This document shows positions 45,943-54,194 of a stretch of 64,000 bases of DNA, piece after piece. Each line of letters starts with the position of its first letter. Within the stretch, counting starts at the first letter, position 1. Origin of the DNA: Haloarcula sp. CBA1127 (lineage in GTDB: Archaea; Halobacteriota; Halobacteria; Halobacteriales; Haloarculaceae); assembly GCF_001485575.1 (NCBI RefSeq), contig NZ_BCNB01000002.1, positions 124,001 to 188,000 on the forward strand. The letters run 5' to 3'. The notes below the pieces were generated by a model. It ran no database searches and was not told where the DNA came from. It saw only the letters and a program-made list of their open reading frames with translations. Position numbers and translations under genes: made by a program.

Positions 45943-47184
45943 TTAGTCACCCGCAAGGGATTCCTGGCTAGCGGCGCAGTTGTTCGGCCCGAGTTCCAGC
46001 GTGAACGCTTCCTCGTCGTCGACGGCGTTCTGCCCGAGGTTCGTCGCGATGATTTCCTCGTAGTTGGCCGGTCGCGGCGGCATATCCGAGAGGACGAGCT
46101 CGACGAACGCGTCCTCGTCCATGGTGAGTGCGTCCATTTCTTCGACGAGCTCACCGATTGGTGCGGTAAAGGTGCCGTCCTCGGCGGGTTCGGCCGCATC
46201 GCTGAAGTGCGCGCCGCCGACGAGCGTGTCGTCGGGCAGGGGTAGCACGCGCTGTTGAAGGGACTCGTAGAGCATGCGTGCGGCTTCGGGCGCGCCCTCG
46301 TCGCCCTCTTCGAGGTCGGGGCGAGCGACGCTCTCGATGAAGAGCCCGTCGCCGGTTGCGAGCAGGCTCCCGTCGACAAGGTAGGAGGTCATTCCGGTCG
46401 TATGGCCGGGCGTGGAGACTGTCTCGATAGTCGCGTCGCCGACGTCGAACGTGTCGCCGTCTTCGGCGGTCGTCAGGCCGTCGGCGTCCTGCCGATCTTG
46501 CGAGGCAGGGCTCGTGGAGCTTTGCTCCGCAGCGTAGGTGACGCCGCGGTCGACGGCAGCCTCTGGAATGACGCCCTCGACGCCTTCTGAGTCGAGGTCG
46601 CGAACGCCGGAGATGTGATCGGCGTGGATGTGCGTATCGAGCGCGTACTGCAGGTCGACGCCGAGGTCGGCGGCGTCTTCGAGGTAGCGGTCGGTGAACG
46701 CCCGCAGGGGGTCGATGATGGCGGCTTCACCGTTGTCGTAGAGGAGGTAGCCGAGACAGCCCGAGGACGGGCGCTGGTACTGGAGGAGCGTGCCGGCGCC
46801 GTCGTAGCGTTCGACCTCGACGGCCTCGTAGATACTCGCCCACCCGTTCATGCCGTCTTCGAGATGGTTGACGTCGTAGCCGTGTTCCGCGAGTGTGCCT
46901 GCAACGTATTCGCTTGCGCCGCCTTTCGCACACAGGACGGTCACTTCGCGGTCGTCGGGGACCTGAGCGAGGACGTCGTCGTCGATGTCGTCCTCGAGGA
47001 ACTCGAAGTACGGGATGTTGAGCGTGGTGACGTTTTCGCCGTCGATACGCCACTCGTCGTAGTCAGATTGCATACGCGCGTCGAGAAGCGTCACGTCCTC
47101 ACCGGCGTCGATTCGGTCTTTGAGCGATTCCGGATCGGTCGTTTCCACGTCGACATCTGGCGTCGGAAAGTCGTCAGCGTTCAT
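45943..47184 (-). CDS. Rhodanese - metallo-beta-lactamase fusion (persulfide dioxygenase-like)
   Basis: The N-terminal third is a rhodanese domain (LLDARMQSDYDEWRIDGENVTTLNIP, then VLCAKGGASEYVAGTLAEHG with the active Cys). Then comes a metallo-beta-lactamase domain with THIHADH, TPGHTTG and TGDGLF, and a C-terminal tail. The metal ligands match the ETHE1/persulfide dioxygenase-like group, which oxidises glutathione persulfide; the persulfide donor would differ in haloarchaea. The usual domain order is MBL then rhodanese; here it is reversed. ATG 47184 was preferred to a GTG at 47193. Confidence 0.8.
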   Translation of the reverse strand: MNADDFPTPDVDVETTDPESLKDRIDAGEDVTLLDARMQSDYDEWRIDGENVTTLNIPYFEFLEDDIDDDVLAQVPDDREVTVLCAKGGASEYVAGTLAEHGYDVNHLEDGMNGWASIYEAVEVERYDGAGTLLQYQRPSSGCLGYLLYDNGEAAIIDPLRAFTDRYLEDAADLGVDLQYALDTHIHADHISGVRDLDSEGVEGVIPEAAVDRGVTYAAEQSSTSPASQDRQDADGLTTAEDGDTFDVGDATIETVSTPGHTTGMTSYLVDGSLLATGDGLFIESVARPDLEEGDEGAPEAARMLYESLQQRVLPLPDDTLVGGAHFSDAAEPAEDGTFTAPIGELVEEMDALTMDEDAFVELVLSDMPPRPANYEEIIATNLGQNAVDDEEAFTLELGPNNCAASQESLAGD

Positions 47185-47432
47185 TTTGTGCACTCGTTTC
47201 TATCGGACGGACGCACAAAAGCATTTGCATAGTAATCCACATTCTAAACAATACTATTGGCGAGGTAGGGCCACAACTAAATCAAATATCGCCTTTATTA
47301 GCACAATAGGGCATTTGAGGGCGGATATCCCATCAGTGGTTGTTTGCTGAATTTACAAGAATCGACAATCTTTTACTTGGCCGGGCGGTATTGTGCATTA
47401 GCTCCAAGACAATTCAACGGAGCGAATAACCA

Positions 47433-47678
47433 ATGAACGCTGAATTTGATATCGCGGAGACGCTCGACGTGAAAGGTGCATCGTGTCCCATGCCAGTGGT
47501 GAAGACGAAGTCGGCTACCGACGACCTCGCCGAGGGTGACGTCCTCGAAGTACTGGCGACTGATCCGGGAAGCATGAGCGACATTGACGGCTGGGCCGCC
47601 GGCACCGAGGGCGTCGAGCTCGTCGATCAGGAGGAGGGCGACGACGTGTACAAGCACTACGTGCGCAAGACGGAGTAA
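47433..47678 (+). CDS. TusA-like sulfur carrier protein
   Basis: An 81-residue protein with the TusA/SirA active-site motif GASCPMPVVKTK (Cys18). Such proteins carry sulfur as a persulfide between enzymes. It is three bases ahead of the DsrE-like gene, so the two are cotranscribed. A second TusA paralogue is encoded at 50057-50293. A motif GTATTGTGC at 47388-47396 lies in its promoter. Confidence 0.85.
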   Translation: MNAEFDIAETLDVKGASCPMPVVKTKSATDDLAEGDVLEVLATDPGSMSDIDGWAAGTEGVELVDQEEGDDVYKHYVRKTE

Positions 47679-47680
47679 CG

Positions 47681-48253
47681 ATGAGCACGGACACACCAGA
47701 CGCGCCGTCCGACGACACGCCCTCGCGTGCGGAGCTAGCCGCTCGCGTGGACGAGCTGGAAGCCGCGCTCGCGGAGGCCACCAGTGCGGACGACACGAAG
47801 AAGATGAGCATCATCGCGACGAAGGGGACGCTCGACATGGCGTACCCGCCGCTCATCCTCGCAAGCACCGCGGCCGCGTTCGGGTACGAGGTAACCGTCT
47901 TCCACACGTTCTGGGGGCTGGACATCCTCCACGAGGAACGCTCGAAGAACCTCAAACTGAGCTCCGTCGGAAATCCGAATATGCCGGTGCCGAACGCCGT
48001 CGCCGCGATTCCCGGCATGGACCGCGTAACGACGAAGATGATGGAGAAGAAAATCGCGGACAACGACACCGCCACTATCGAGGAACTCCTCGAGACGAGC
48101 CTCGACATGGGCGTAGAGTTCCAGGCCTGTCAGATGACCATCGACCTGATGGACTACGACGAGGCCGACTTCTACGACGGCGTCACCACCGGCGTCGGCG
48201 CTGCGACAGCCCTTCAGGACATGGCTGACGCCGATATCCAACTCCTCGTCTGA
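47681..48253 (+). CDS. DsrE/DsrF-family protein
   Basis: A 190-residue protein with an N-terminal coiled-coil stretch (about 15-40) and a DsrE-like alpha/beta domain (KMSIIATKGTLDMAYPPLILASTAAAFGYEVTVFHTFWGLD), plus FQACQMTIDLM with Cys150 at the sulfur-accepting position. It probably forms a persulfide relay with TusA. The coiled coil could mediate oligomerisation. It is the second gene of the TusA operon and converges on the DUF1641 gene. Confidence 0.82.
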   Translation: MSTDTPDAPSDDTPSRAELAARVDELEAALAEATSADDTKKMSIIATKGTLDMAYPPLILASTAAAFGYEVTVFHTFWGLDILHEERSKNLKLSSVGNPNMPVPNAVAAIPGMDRVTTKMMEKKIADNDTATIEELLETSLDMGVEFQACQMTIDLMDYDEADFYDGVTTGVGAATALQDMADADIQLLV

Positions 48254-48287
48254 AACGATTAATCGCGCAAAGGTCTCCGGCGGCCAA

Positions 48288-48914
48288 CTATTCTGCTTTC
48301 TCCTCGGCGCGCTCACGGCCGACTGCGCCGGCAAGTGCCAGCAAGTAGCCTAGCCCGTGCTGGACGTCCGGGTCGCGTAGCCCGCGAAGCAATCCGACGG
48401 GGCCGACCGGCTCGGGCGGATCGCGCTCCGCTTCACCGAGGCCGGACAGTAGCGTCTCGATACCGTCGCGGGTGTCGTCGTCCGCAGCCGTCTGTGCGAC
48501 TTCGCCGAGCGCGGCACCCGTGCCAACCAGCGAGGTGACCATCTCGTCGTCGAGCGCGGCGGTCGCCAGCGAGCCGACGTCGGCGAGTTCGGCCAGTTCG
48601 TCGAGCGTGCCGCTTCGCTGGAGCACGAGCAGGGTTCCGAGCGCGTCCTGCAACTCGTCGCCGTTCTCGCCGACGGTCTCGGCCAGAGCGACGGTCTCGT
48701 CGGTCGCAAGCCCGTCTGCGGACTCGGCGAGCGTCGAGCCCGTGGTCGAGAGCTCACGCACCATCTCGTCGGAGAGCGCACTCTCGCCCAGCGAGAGCAC
48801 GTCCAGCAGTTCGTTGACGGCGTCGAGGTGTTCGACGAACTCCGCGACGGCTTCGGGGTTCTGCTGGATCGCCGCTTCGAGGTCGGTCTGCTCGGAGACC
48901 TGTTCTTCGGACAT
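48288..48914 (-). CDS. DUF1641 protein
   Basis: A 208-residue helical protein (EEQVSEQTDLEAAIQQNPEAVAEFVEHLDAVNELLDVLSLG and later LLSGLGEAERDPPEPVGPVGLLRGLRDPDVQHGLGYLLALAGAVG). DUF1641 proteins are usually encoded beside sulfide:quinone-type flavoproteins. I take ATG 48914; the longer frame before it reads inside the neighbouring gene. Likely an accessory or regulatory subunit of the Sqr-like protein two bases upstream. Its function is unknown. Confidence 0.78.
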   Translation of the reverse strand: MSEEQVSEQTDLEAAIQQNPEAVAEFVEHLDAVNELLDVLSLGESALSDEMVRELSTTGSTLAESADGLATDETVALAETVGENGDELQDALGTLLVLQRSGTLDELAELADVGSLATAALDDEMVTSLVGTGAALGEVAQTAADDDTRDGIETLLSGLGEAERDPPEPVGPVGLLRGLRDPDVQHGLGYLLALAGAVGRERAEEKAE

Positions 48915-48916
48915 GG

Positions 48917-50060
48917 TCAGAGCAACCCCCGTGCGGTGAGCCAGTAGGACTCGTTGTACGCCAGCTTCGACCAGTGTAGTTTCTCCGAGGGCGGTGCCGG
49001 CGACGGCTGGTTCTCGTAGTCGAACTCGACGAACGACGCCGCGTCCATCCCCGTCTCGATGAAACACAGCGTCTTCCCGTCGTAGGTCGCTGTCGCCGGA
49101 CGACCGCGGATTTCGCTGGCGAGGCGTTGGCCGACGACGCCGGCCTGGTAGTGGGCGACGCTGCCCGCGTTCGGGACGCCAGTTTCAGCGGTGTCGCCGA
49201 GCGCGTAGACGTTGTCGGCGGCTTCGGCTTCGAGCGTGTGCTTGTCGACGTCGACCCAGCCGTCGTCGCCGAGCCCCGCCTCCTCGATGAGGTCGATACC
49301 GCCGTGGGGCGGAATCGTCACGAGGAGGTCGTAGTCGAGTTCGGTCCCTTCCATCGAGACGAGCGTCTCCGAGTCCGGGTTGACTTCTTCGGCGTTGAAG
49401 AACGTCTCGACCTCGATGCCGCGTTCGTCCATAATCGGCCGGGCCCATTCGGCGATATGGGGGTTGCCGTGGACGCGTTGGATCGGGTACGTATAGGTGA
49501 TGTCGACCTCGTCGCGGAGCCCGCGCTCGCGGAACCAGTCGTCGGCCATGAAGACGAATTCGAGTGGCGCCGCCGGACACATATGCGGTGAGCCGATGAC
49601 GCTCAACACGAGGTGCCCCTCGGTGAACGAAAGCAGTTCGTCACGGAGGGGTCGAGCCCGATTCGCTGTAGTAGTCGTGCCCGCCGTCCACGAGGCCGGG
49701 AATCCGTTCGGGTTCGAGCGTCGACCCGGTCGCCAGCACGAGGTAGTCATAGTTGACTGCCGGGGCGGTGCCGTCGAACCGTAGTCGCTGGGCTTCGGTG
49801 TCAATTCCTGTCACGCGGTCGATTCGAAGGTCGACGGCGTCGTCGACGAGCTCGTCGAGCGGTCGCCGACCGTCGTCCGGTTCGCGTTGTCCGAACGGCA
49901 CGTACAGCCAGACCGGCTTGTACACGTGGTCAGGCCCGTCGTTGACCAGCGTGATTCGGACGTCGTCGGCGTCAAGCTCGGCCCCAAGTCGGTCGGCGAG
50001 GTCGTTCGCGAGGACGGTGCCACCGGTCCCGCCGCCGACGATGACGACGTGCTCAGTCAT
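48917..50060 (-). pseudogene. Sqr-like FAD oxidoreductase (sulfide:quinone reductase family), frameshifted
   Basis: The N-terminal part (ATG 50060) has the FAD motif VIVGGGTGGTVLANDLADRL and continues to GLVDGGHDYYSES. The frame then breaks near 49650-49668 and resumes in another with RPLRDELLSFTEGHLVLSVIGSPHMCPAAPLEFVF, running to 48917 with GDTAETGVPNAGSV and YNESYWLTARGLL. The joined protein is a typical roughly 380-residue Sqr/type II flavoprotein; it would oxidise sulfide or persulfide and pass electrons to quinone. One base more or less would join it, so the break may be a sequencing error. It overlaps the upstream TusA gene by four bases. Confidence 0.78.
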
Positions 50061-50293
50061 GATTTCTCCACGTAGAACGCGTTATGATCGTCGAACTCCT
50101 CGACGGCAAGCAGTTCGTTGCCGGCCTCTTCGGCCCACTCCGGAACGTCCGTGAGCGACTGGTCGGTGTCGCTCAGGAGCCGAACCACGTCACCGGCTTC
50201 GGAATCTCGGATCTGTCCGATGAGGTCCATCAGCGGACCGGGACAGGCTGCGCCTCGGGCGTCGACGGTTTCGTCAGGTTCGATGTCAGTCAT
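50057..50293 (-). CDS. TusA-family sulfur carrier protein, second copy
   Basis: A 78-residue protein with DARGAACPGPLMDLIGQI (Cys18), a SirA/TusA-like domain. It overlaps the Sqr-like gene by four bases and is the first gene of the operon TusA-Sqr-DUF1641, so a link to the sulfide-oxidising flavoprotein is likely. It differs clearly from the 47433 copy in the motif following Cys. A motif AGTATTGTGC lies upstream at 50332-50341. Confidence 0.85.
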   Translation of the reverse strand: MTDIEPDETVDARGAACPGPLMDLIGQIRDSEAGDVVRLLSDTDQSLTDVPEWAEEAGNELLAVEEFDDHNAFYVEKS

Positions 50294-50440
50294 GGGAGTC
50301 TCACAGGAGTTAGTTGGGACTCACCCGTATTAGTATTGTGCGTAAATTCCAAGATTATGAAAACAGATAAGTCCGGCGCAGTGGAGCAAGCGTATCGAAC
50401 GGACGGCGAGTACGAAACCGCCGGGAGCGCGACGCTATCT

Positions 50441-51034
50441 CTATCGGGTAAACACGAGGGCGTAGTGGTACGGCGGCAGTTCGACCTGCCGCTCAAGCGT
50501 GAACTCCGACGCCGAGAGCACCGCATCCTCGGTTTCCTCGGGTGTCATCCGAAGCGCTGTCGGCGGTCCTCGCGGTTCGCCCGCAACGGTCGTGGTTTCG
50601 CGCGGACGGTCGTGCCAGTTCACGACGCGTAGGCTCCCGCCAGCCTCAATCGCCCGGAAGGCCTGTCGGATAAAGCCTGACTGTTCGTCGACGCCGTGCA
50701 GCGTGTTTGCTATCATGAGCGTATCGACGCGGGCAGGGAGTGCTGAAGGCAGGTTCCGGGCATCGCCGTGGATCGGAACGACGTTATCGATTCCCTGTTG
50801 GTCGGCGAGGTGTTCGAGTTCGTCGAGGAGGGCCGCATCCAGATCGAGCGCGTACACCGGCTCAGGCTCGACGATACGGGCGGCCGGGAGCGCAAAGTAC
50901 CCGCTTCCACAGCCAACCTCGGCGACGGACTCGCCGGACTCGACGCCGAGTGTCCGGAGCGTCGCGCCCGGCGTCGGCCAGAGTTTGCTCCACCAGTCCC
51001 AGTCGGGCTGGCCGGTGTTCTGGAACCGGTCCAT
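50441..51034 (-). CDS. SAM-dependent methyltransferase
   Basis: A 197-residue class I methyltransferase: VAEVGCGSGYFALPAARI (motif I), VYALDLDAALLDELEHLAD and VIPIHGDARN-like segments, then TLMIANTLHGVDEQSGFIRQAFRAIEAGG. I take ATG 51034 where the domain begins (MDRFQNTG). The substrate is unknown; in sulfur islands such enzymes could methylate thiols or sulfide. It sits three bases downstream of the DUF2892 gene, so the two probably share a transcript. Confidence 0.78.
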   Translation of the reverse strand: MDRFQNTGQPDWDWWSKLWPTPGATLRTLGVESGESVAEVGCGSGYFALPAARIVEPEPVYALDLDAALLDELEHLADQQGIDNVVPIHGDARNLPSALPARVDTLMIANTLHGVDEQSGFIRQAFRAIEAGGSLRVVNWHDRPRETTTVAGEPRGPPTALRMTPEETEDAVLSASEFTLERQVELPPYHYALVFTR

Positions 51035-51036
51035 TC

Positions 51037-51255
51037 CTATCGGGAACCCGACGTGTCGATACCTACCAGTCGGTACAGGAGACACACCCGGACGAGGCCA
51101 GTCGCGACGAGGACGACACCAAGCAGTGTCACGACAGCACCGACTGTCGTCTCCAGACCCAACAGACCGCCGAGCGTCGCCAGTCCAACAACTGCCAGCC
51201 CGAGGCCAACAGCGATGCGGGTCAGTCTGTCAGTGGCACCAATATTGTTTTCCAT
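51037..51255 (-). CDS. DUF2892 membrane protein (YgaP-transmembrane-like)
   Basis: A 72-residue protein starting MENNIGATDRLTRIAVGLGLAVVG with two transmembrane segments and a short loop; a DUF2892/YgaP-type transmembrane domain, often linked to rhodanese proteins in sulfur metabolism. The ATG at 51255 marks the start of the family pattern; the longer frame reads antisense to the M20 gene. Motif ACACAATAC at 51266-51274 lies just upstream. Confidence 0.78.
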   Translation of the reverse strand: MENNIGATDRLTRIAVGLGLAVVGLATLGGLLGLETTVGAVVTLLGVVLVATGLVRVCLLYRLVGIDTSGSR

Positions 51256-51361
51256 ACCCACAAGTACACAATACAGACACCTAAGTCTTACTTGATGCAC
51301 GGCGGCCACCGGAGCAGTCGCGCCGAGAAAATCACACCGTAACGGACTGCTACGGGACTGG

Positions 51362-52600
51362 CTATGACGCCCACACTGCCGGCAGTCTCGTGTAGACGGC
51401 TGCATTGTCGACGAGTACATCGATAGGGACGTACTCGTCGGGGGCGTGGACGGTGTCGGTTCCGAGCGCGAACTCGACAGTCGGGACGCCCGCGTTCCGG
51501 AGTGTCTTGGCGTCGCCGCCGCCCGTGGCACTCCGTCGGAAGACGCGTTCCCCTGTGATGTCCGCTGCCGTTGACGTGACGGCTCCGACGAGCGGGCTGT
51601 CGGGCTCCTCGGCAGTCCCGACGCTCCAGGAGACATCAGTAATCGTAATTCCCTCGCAGTCGGCGACACAGGACCGAATCTCCGAGAGCACGTCTGGCGT
51701 CTCTACCCCGGCGGTCAGTCGGATATCGATTTCGGCGCGAGCGGACTGCGGAACGCTGTTTATCGCGTCGCCGCCTTCGAGAACGCCGAGGTTTATCGAG
51801 GGATACCGGAACAGGTCGCGAGCGACATCCTCGCCCAGTGACGGGGCGTAGTACTCGACCGACTCGTCGACAATCGGCTCCACCGCCGGAGCGATATCGA
51901 GTCGCCTGGTGCCAAAGCGGTTCCGCAGCGTCTCGACGGCGTCGTAGAGCCGATCGACCGCGTTGACACCGAGTACGGGTCGAGAGCCGTGAGCCCCCTC
52001 GCCGCTGGCTTCGAGCGTCAGCCAGATGCTGCCCCGGTCAGCAACCGTGACGGAGTGACGGCCCGCCTCGCAGGTGGGTTCGCCGATCACGCACGCGTCC
52101 GCGTCGAGCTGTCCGGCCTCCAGCAGCGCGGGAAGGCCGGCGTCGCCGCCCATTTCCTCGTCGCTCACGAAGGCAAACAGGAGCGTGACGGGCGGCACAG
52201 CGTCGGTTGCGGCGAAAGCTTGGATAGCAAGCAGCATCGACGCCACGGCGCCTTTCATATCGGTCGCACCGCGCCCGTACACGCGGTCGTCGACGCGCTC
52301 GCCGAGCGGATCGCGAGTCCACGCGTCGGCCTCGAATGGAACCGTATCGAGGTGCCCGTTGTACAGCAACGTTTGGTCCGATTCACCAGGAATCCTAACG
52401 AGAAGGTTCGGCTTCGCCGGGTCGACTACGAACCGCTCGACATCGACCGGAAGCGGGTCGAGGAACCCCTCTATCTCGGTCACAATCTCACGCGTATTCC
52501 CGGGCGGGTTCGACGTGTCGATCGCCAGGAGATCGAGGGCGAGTGTGACCAGTTTTTCGCGGTGGTCTCGAACGTAGGCGAGGGGAGTAGCGTTGCTCAT
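51362..52600 (-). CDS. M20-family zinc deacylase/peptidase (ArgE/DapE-like)
   Basis: The 412-residue enzyme has the metal motif YNGHLDTVP, GRGATDMKG, catalytic SDEEMGGDAGL, IGEPT and the C-terminal DTVHAPDEY, with a dimerisation domain between. Members hydrolyse N-acyl amino acids or small peptides using two zinc ions. The substrate is unknown. It is monocistronic, flanked by sulfur-island genes, and preceded by an ACAATACT motif at 52726-52733. Confidence 0.83.
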   Translation of the reverse strand: MSNATPLAYVRDHREKLVTLALDLLAIDTSNPPGNTREIVTEIEGFLDPLPVDVERFVVDPAKPNLLVRIPGESDQTLLYNGHLDTVPFEADAWTRDPLGERVDDRVYGRGATDMKGAVASMLLAIQAFAATDAVPPVTLLFAFVSDEEMGGDAGLPALLEAGQLDADACVIGEPTCEAGRHSVTVADRGSIWLTLEASGEGAHGSRPVLGVNAVDRLYDAVETLRNRFGTRRLDIAPAVEPIVDESVEYYAPSLGEDVARDLFRYPSINLGVLEGGDAINSVPQSARAEIDIRLTAGVETPDVLSEIRSCVADCEGITITDVSWSVGTAEEPDSPLVGAVTSTAADITGERVFRRSATGGGDAKTLRNAGVPTVEFALGTDTVHAPDEYVPIDVLVDNAAVYTRLPAVWAS

Positions 52601-52884
52601 GCGTGGTCATTGCCGTCGAGGATATTTGCTGCCGTCAAGACCATTTTCGAGTGGTCGACGACCAACGACATATCGGCCATACCTTGTAATTGGATCAGTA
52701 TACGCAAAAGCATTTCGCGGAGAATACAATACTGTGGGCTATTGACTGTTAGGACGCGAGTGCTGAGTGAAACGTTGTACACGACCGTCCGGAAGATGTC
52801 CAAACGAATCGCTGCGAGTTCCCTGGCTTATGAGATGGGGTTTGCTTCCCGTTTCGACCCAGGTGAGCTTGCTAACCGCCCGAA

Positions 52885-53298
52885 TCAGGCGTATTCTTCG
52901 ATAACGGAACGCAGTTGTGCTTCGTCCTGCATTCCGACGAGTCGCTCGACCGGCTCCCCGTCAGCAAATAGAAGCAGCGTCGGGACACCCCGAACGCCGT
53001 ACTCCGCGGCGAGCTTCTGGTTCGCGTCGACGTCGATTTTCGCCACTGTCGAAGCGGTCTCGGCGGCGACGGTTTCAACGACGGGTTCGAGCATCTGGCA
53101 CGGCCCACACCAGTCGGCGTAGAAGTCGACCAGAACCACGTCGTGATCGGTAGTCGTGTCGGATAACTCGGCTTTTCCATCGACCGTAATCGGCTCGGCG
53201 GGGTTTCCTGATTCAGATTCGTTGGTACTACCCGACTCATCTCGGGTGCGGAGCTCGTCCAGTTTTTGTCGTCTGATCTCCTCTAGCTCGTCAGTCAT
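52885..53298 (-). CDS. Thioredoxin with helical N-terminal extension
   Basis: A 137-residue thioredoxin with DFYADWCGPCQMLEPVVETVAAET (Cys64 and Cys67), cis-Pro loop GVRGVPTLLLF and an extra 45-residue N-terminal segment (TDELEEIRRQKLDELRTRDESGSTNESES), helical then Ser/Glu-rich. The core is nearly the same as the 43846-44205 protein, so they are recent paralogues. The extension might mediate targeting. The promoter has TTGTAC-N5-TTGCAATACT at 53334-53354. Confidence 0.83.
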   Translation of the reverse strand: MTDELEEIRRQKLDELRTRDESGSTNESESGNPAEPITVDGKAELSDTTTDHDVVLVDFYADWCGPCQMLEPVVETVAAETASTVAKIDVDANQKLAAEYGVRGVPTLLLFADGEPVERLVGMQDEAQLRSVIEEYA

Positions 53299-53301
53299 CA
53301 C

Positions 53302-53752
53302 TCCGACATTCGGACCGGGTCGACTTATTTGTTTTGTACATTCTTTGCAATACTAGGTTGCACTGCGGGAGTCTATACGAGAGTCAAGAGTGGGACCTGA
53401 CCAACAGTCGATTCCCATCCTCGGTGTCACGGTCGTCGGTTCCATCAAACGGTCACCGAGGCAGGACAGTCTCATATATGACAGCAAGTCGGTGTTACCT
53501 ATCGTGTGGGGTGTCACAGATAGAATCGGCTCAGTACCCGTGGAAGTGGTCGGTAATGGCGCACTTTACTAGCCATTTAATAACCACATTTATCCGAAGT
53601 ACCACATAACAATACATACTCCGCCGACGAGCTACGGTTGCAATATCGACGAGTAACGAACATACTGTCGATCCGGAACTCGAAAATTCTCTCTGTCCTT
53701 TCGACAGCGTACCCGAAGAGACTTTGTTCTGTAGGCACAATACAACACACGA
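53302..53752. other. Intergenic region between thioredoxin and DUF302 gene
   Basis: About 450 bases. It carries the thioredoxin promoter dyad near 53334-53354, an ACAATAC copy at 53609, and GCACAATAC at 53735-53743 before the DUF302 gene. A 60-codon frame at 53390-53572 has no haloarchaeal character and is not called. Nothing else is recognised. Confidence 0.45.
53724..53743. promoter_or_regulatory. Dyad TTGTTC-N5-GCACAA with TAC flank, DUF302 promoter
   Basis: TTGTTC at 53724-53729, five bases, GCACAA at 53735-53740, then TAC. Close match to the thioredoxin site at 44240-44260. It is about 10-30 nt before the ATG at 53753, so it would overlap the transcription start if the mRNA is leaderless. 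Confidence 0.5.
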
Positions 53753-54193
53753 ATGGTACTCCCAATCGACCCGAGTCAGATCAACCCTGAAGACATCGGC
53801 GAACAACAGGCGACGCTCGAAATGAGCCACGAGGACGCGATCGAACACGTCCGGGACGTGTTCACCGACGCCGGATTTGGTGTCCCCGTCGAGTTCTCGC
53901 CCTCCGAAATGCTCAACGAGAAGATCGACGCGGAGCGTGACCCATACTACGTGCTGGGTGCCTGTAACCCCGAAGTTGCCGACCGCGCCCTCGATGCGAC
54001 GGACAACAAACTTGGCGCGCTCATGGCCTGTAACGTCGTCATCTGGGAGGAAGAGCCCGGGCAACAGCGGGTCTATCACGTCTCGATTATGCGTATCGCC
54101 CGCCTCGTTGGGATGGCACCCGACGACGAGGAGATGGCAGACATCGTCGCTGACACCGGTGAAATCGTTGACGAGGCGTTCCAGAACCTCTAA
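53753..54193 (+). CDS. DUF302 protein
   Basis: A 146-residue protein with the DUF302 fold pattern (SHEDAIEHVRDVFTDAGFGVPVEFSPSEMLNEKI, YYVLGACNPEVADRALDATDNKLGALMACNVVIWEE). DUF302 proteins are small alpha/beta proteins often found in sulfur and metal gene clusters; their function is unknown. Conserved Cys in GACNPE and MACNV are candidate persulfide or metal sites. One base separates its stop from the next gene, a methyltransferase, so they are cotranscribed. Confidence 0.8.
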   Translation: MVLPIDPSQINPEDIGEQQATLEMSHEDAIEHVRDVFTDAGFGVPVEFSPSEMLNEKIDAERDPYYVLGACNPEVADRALDATDNKLGALMACNVVIWEEEPGQQRVYHVSIMRIARLVGMAPDDEEMADIVADTGEIVDEAFQNL

Positions 54194-54194
54194 C

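Noticed and set aside
47301-47308. GCACAATA copy included in the sulfur motif set
   Set aside because: The flanks diverge (GG instead of CT) and it lies between two better copies, so I did not count it.
50357-50632. Plus-strand frame beginning MKTDKSGAVEQAYR
   Set aside because: It runs antisense through the methyltransferase gene and becomes Arg-rich, as expected of a shadow frame.
53390-53572. A 60-codon plus-strand reading frame
   Set aside because: Low acidity, no family resemblance and no promoter of its own; likely chance in a 450-bp intergenic region.
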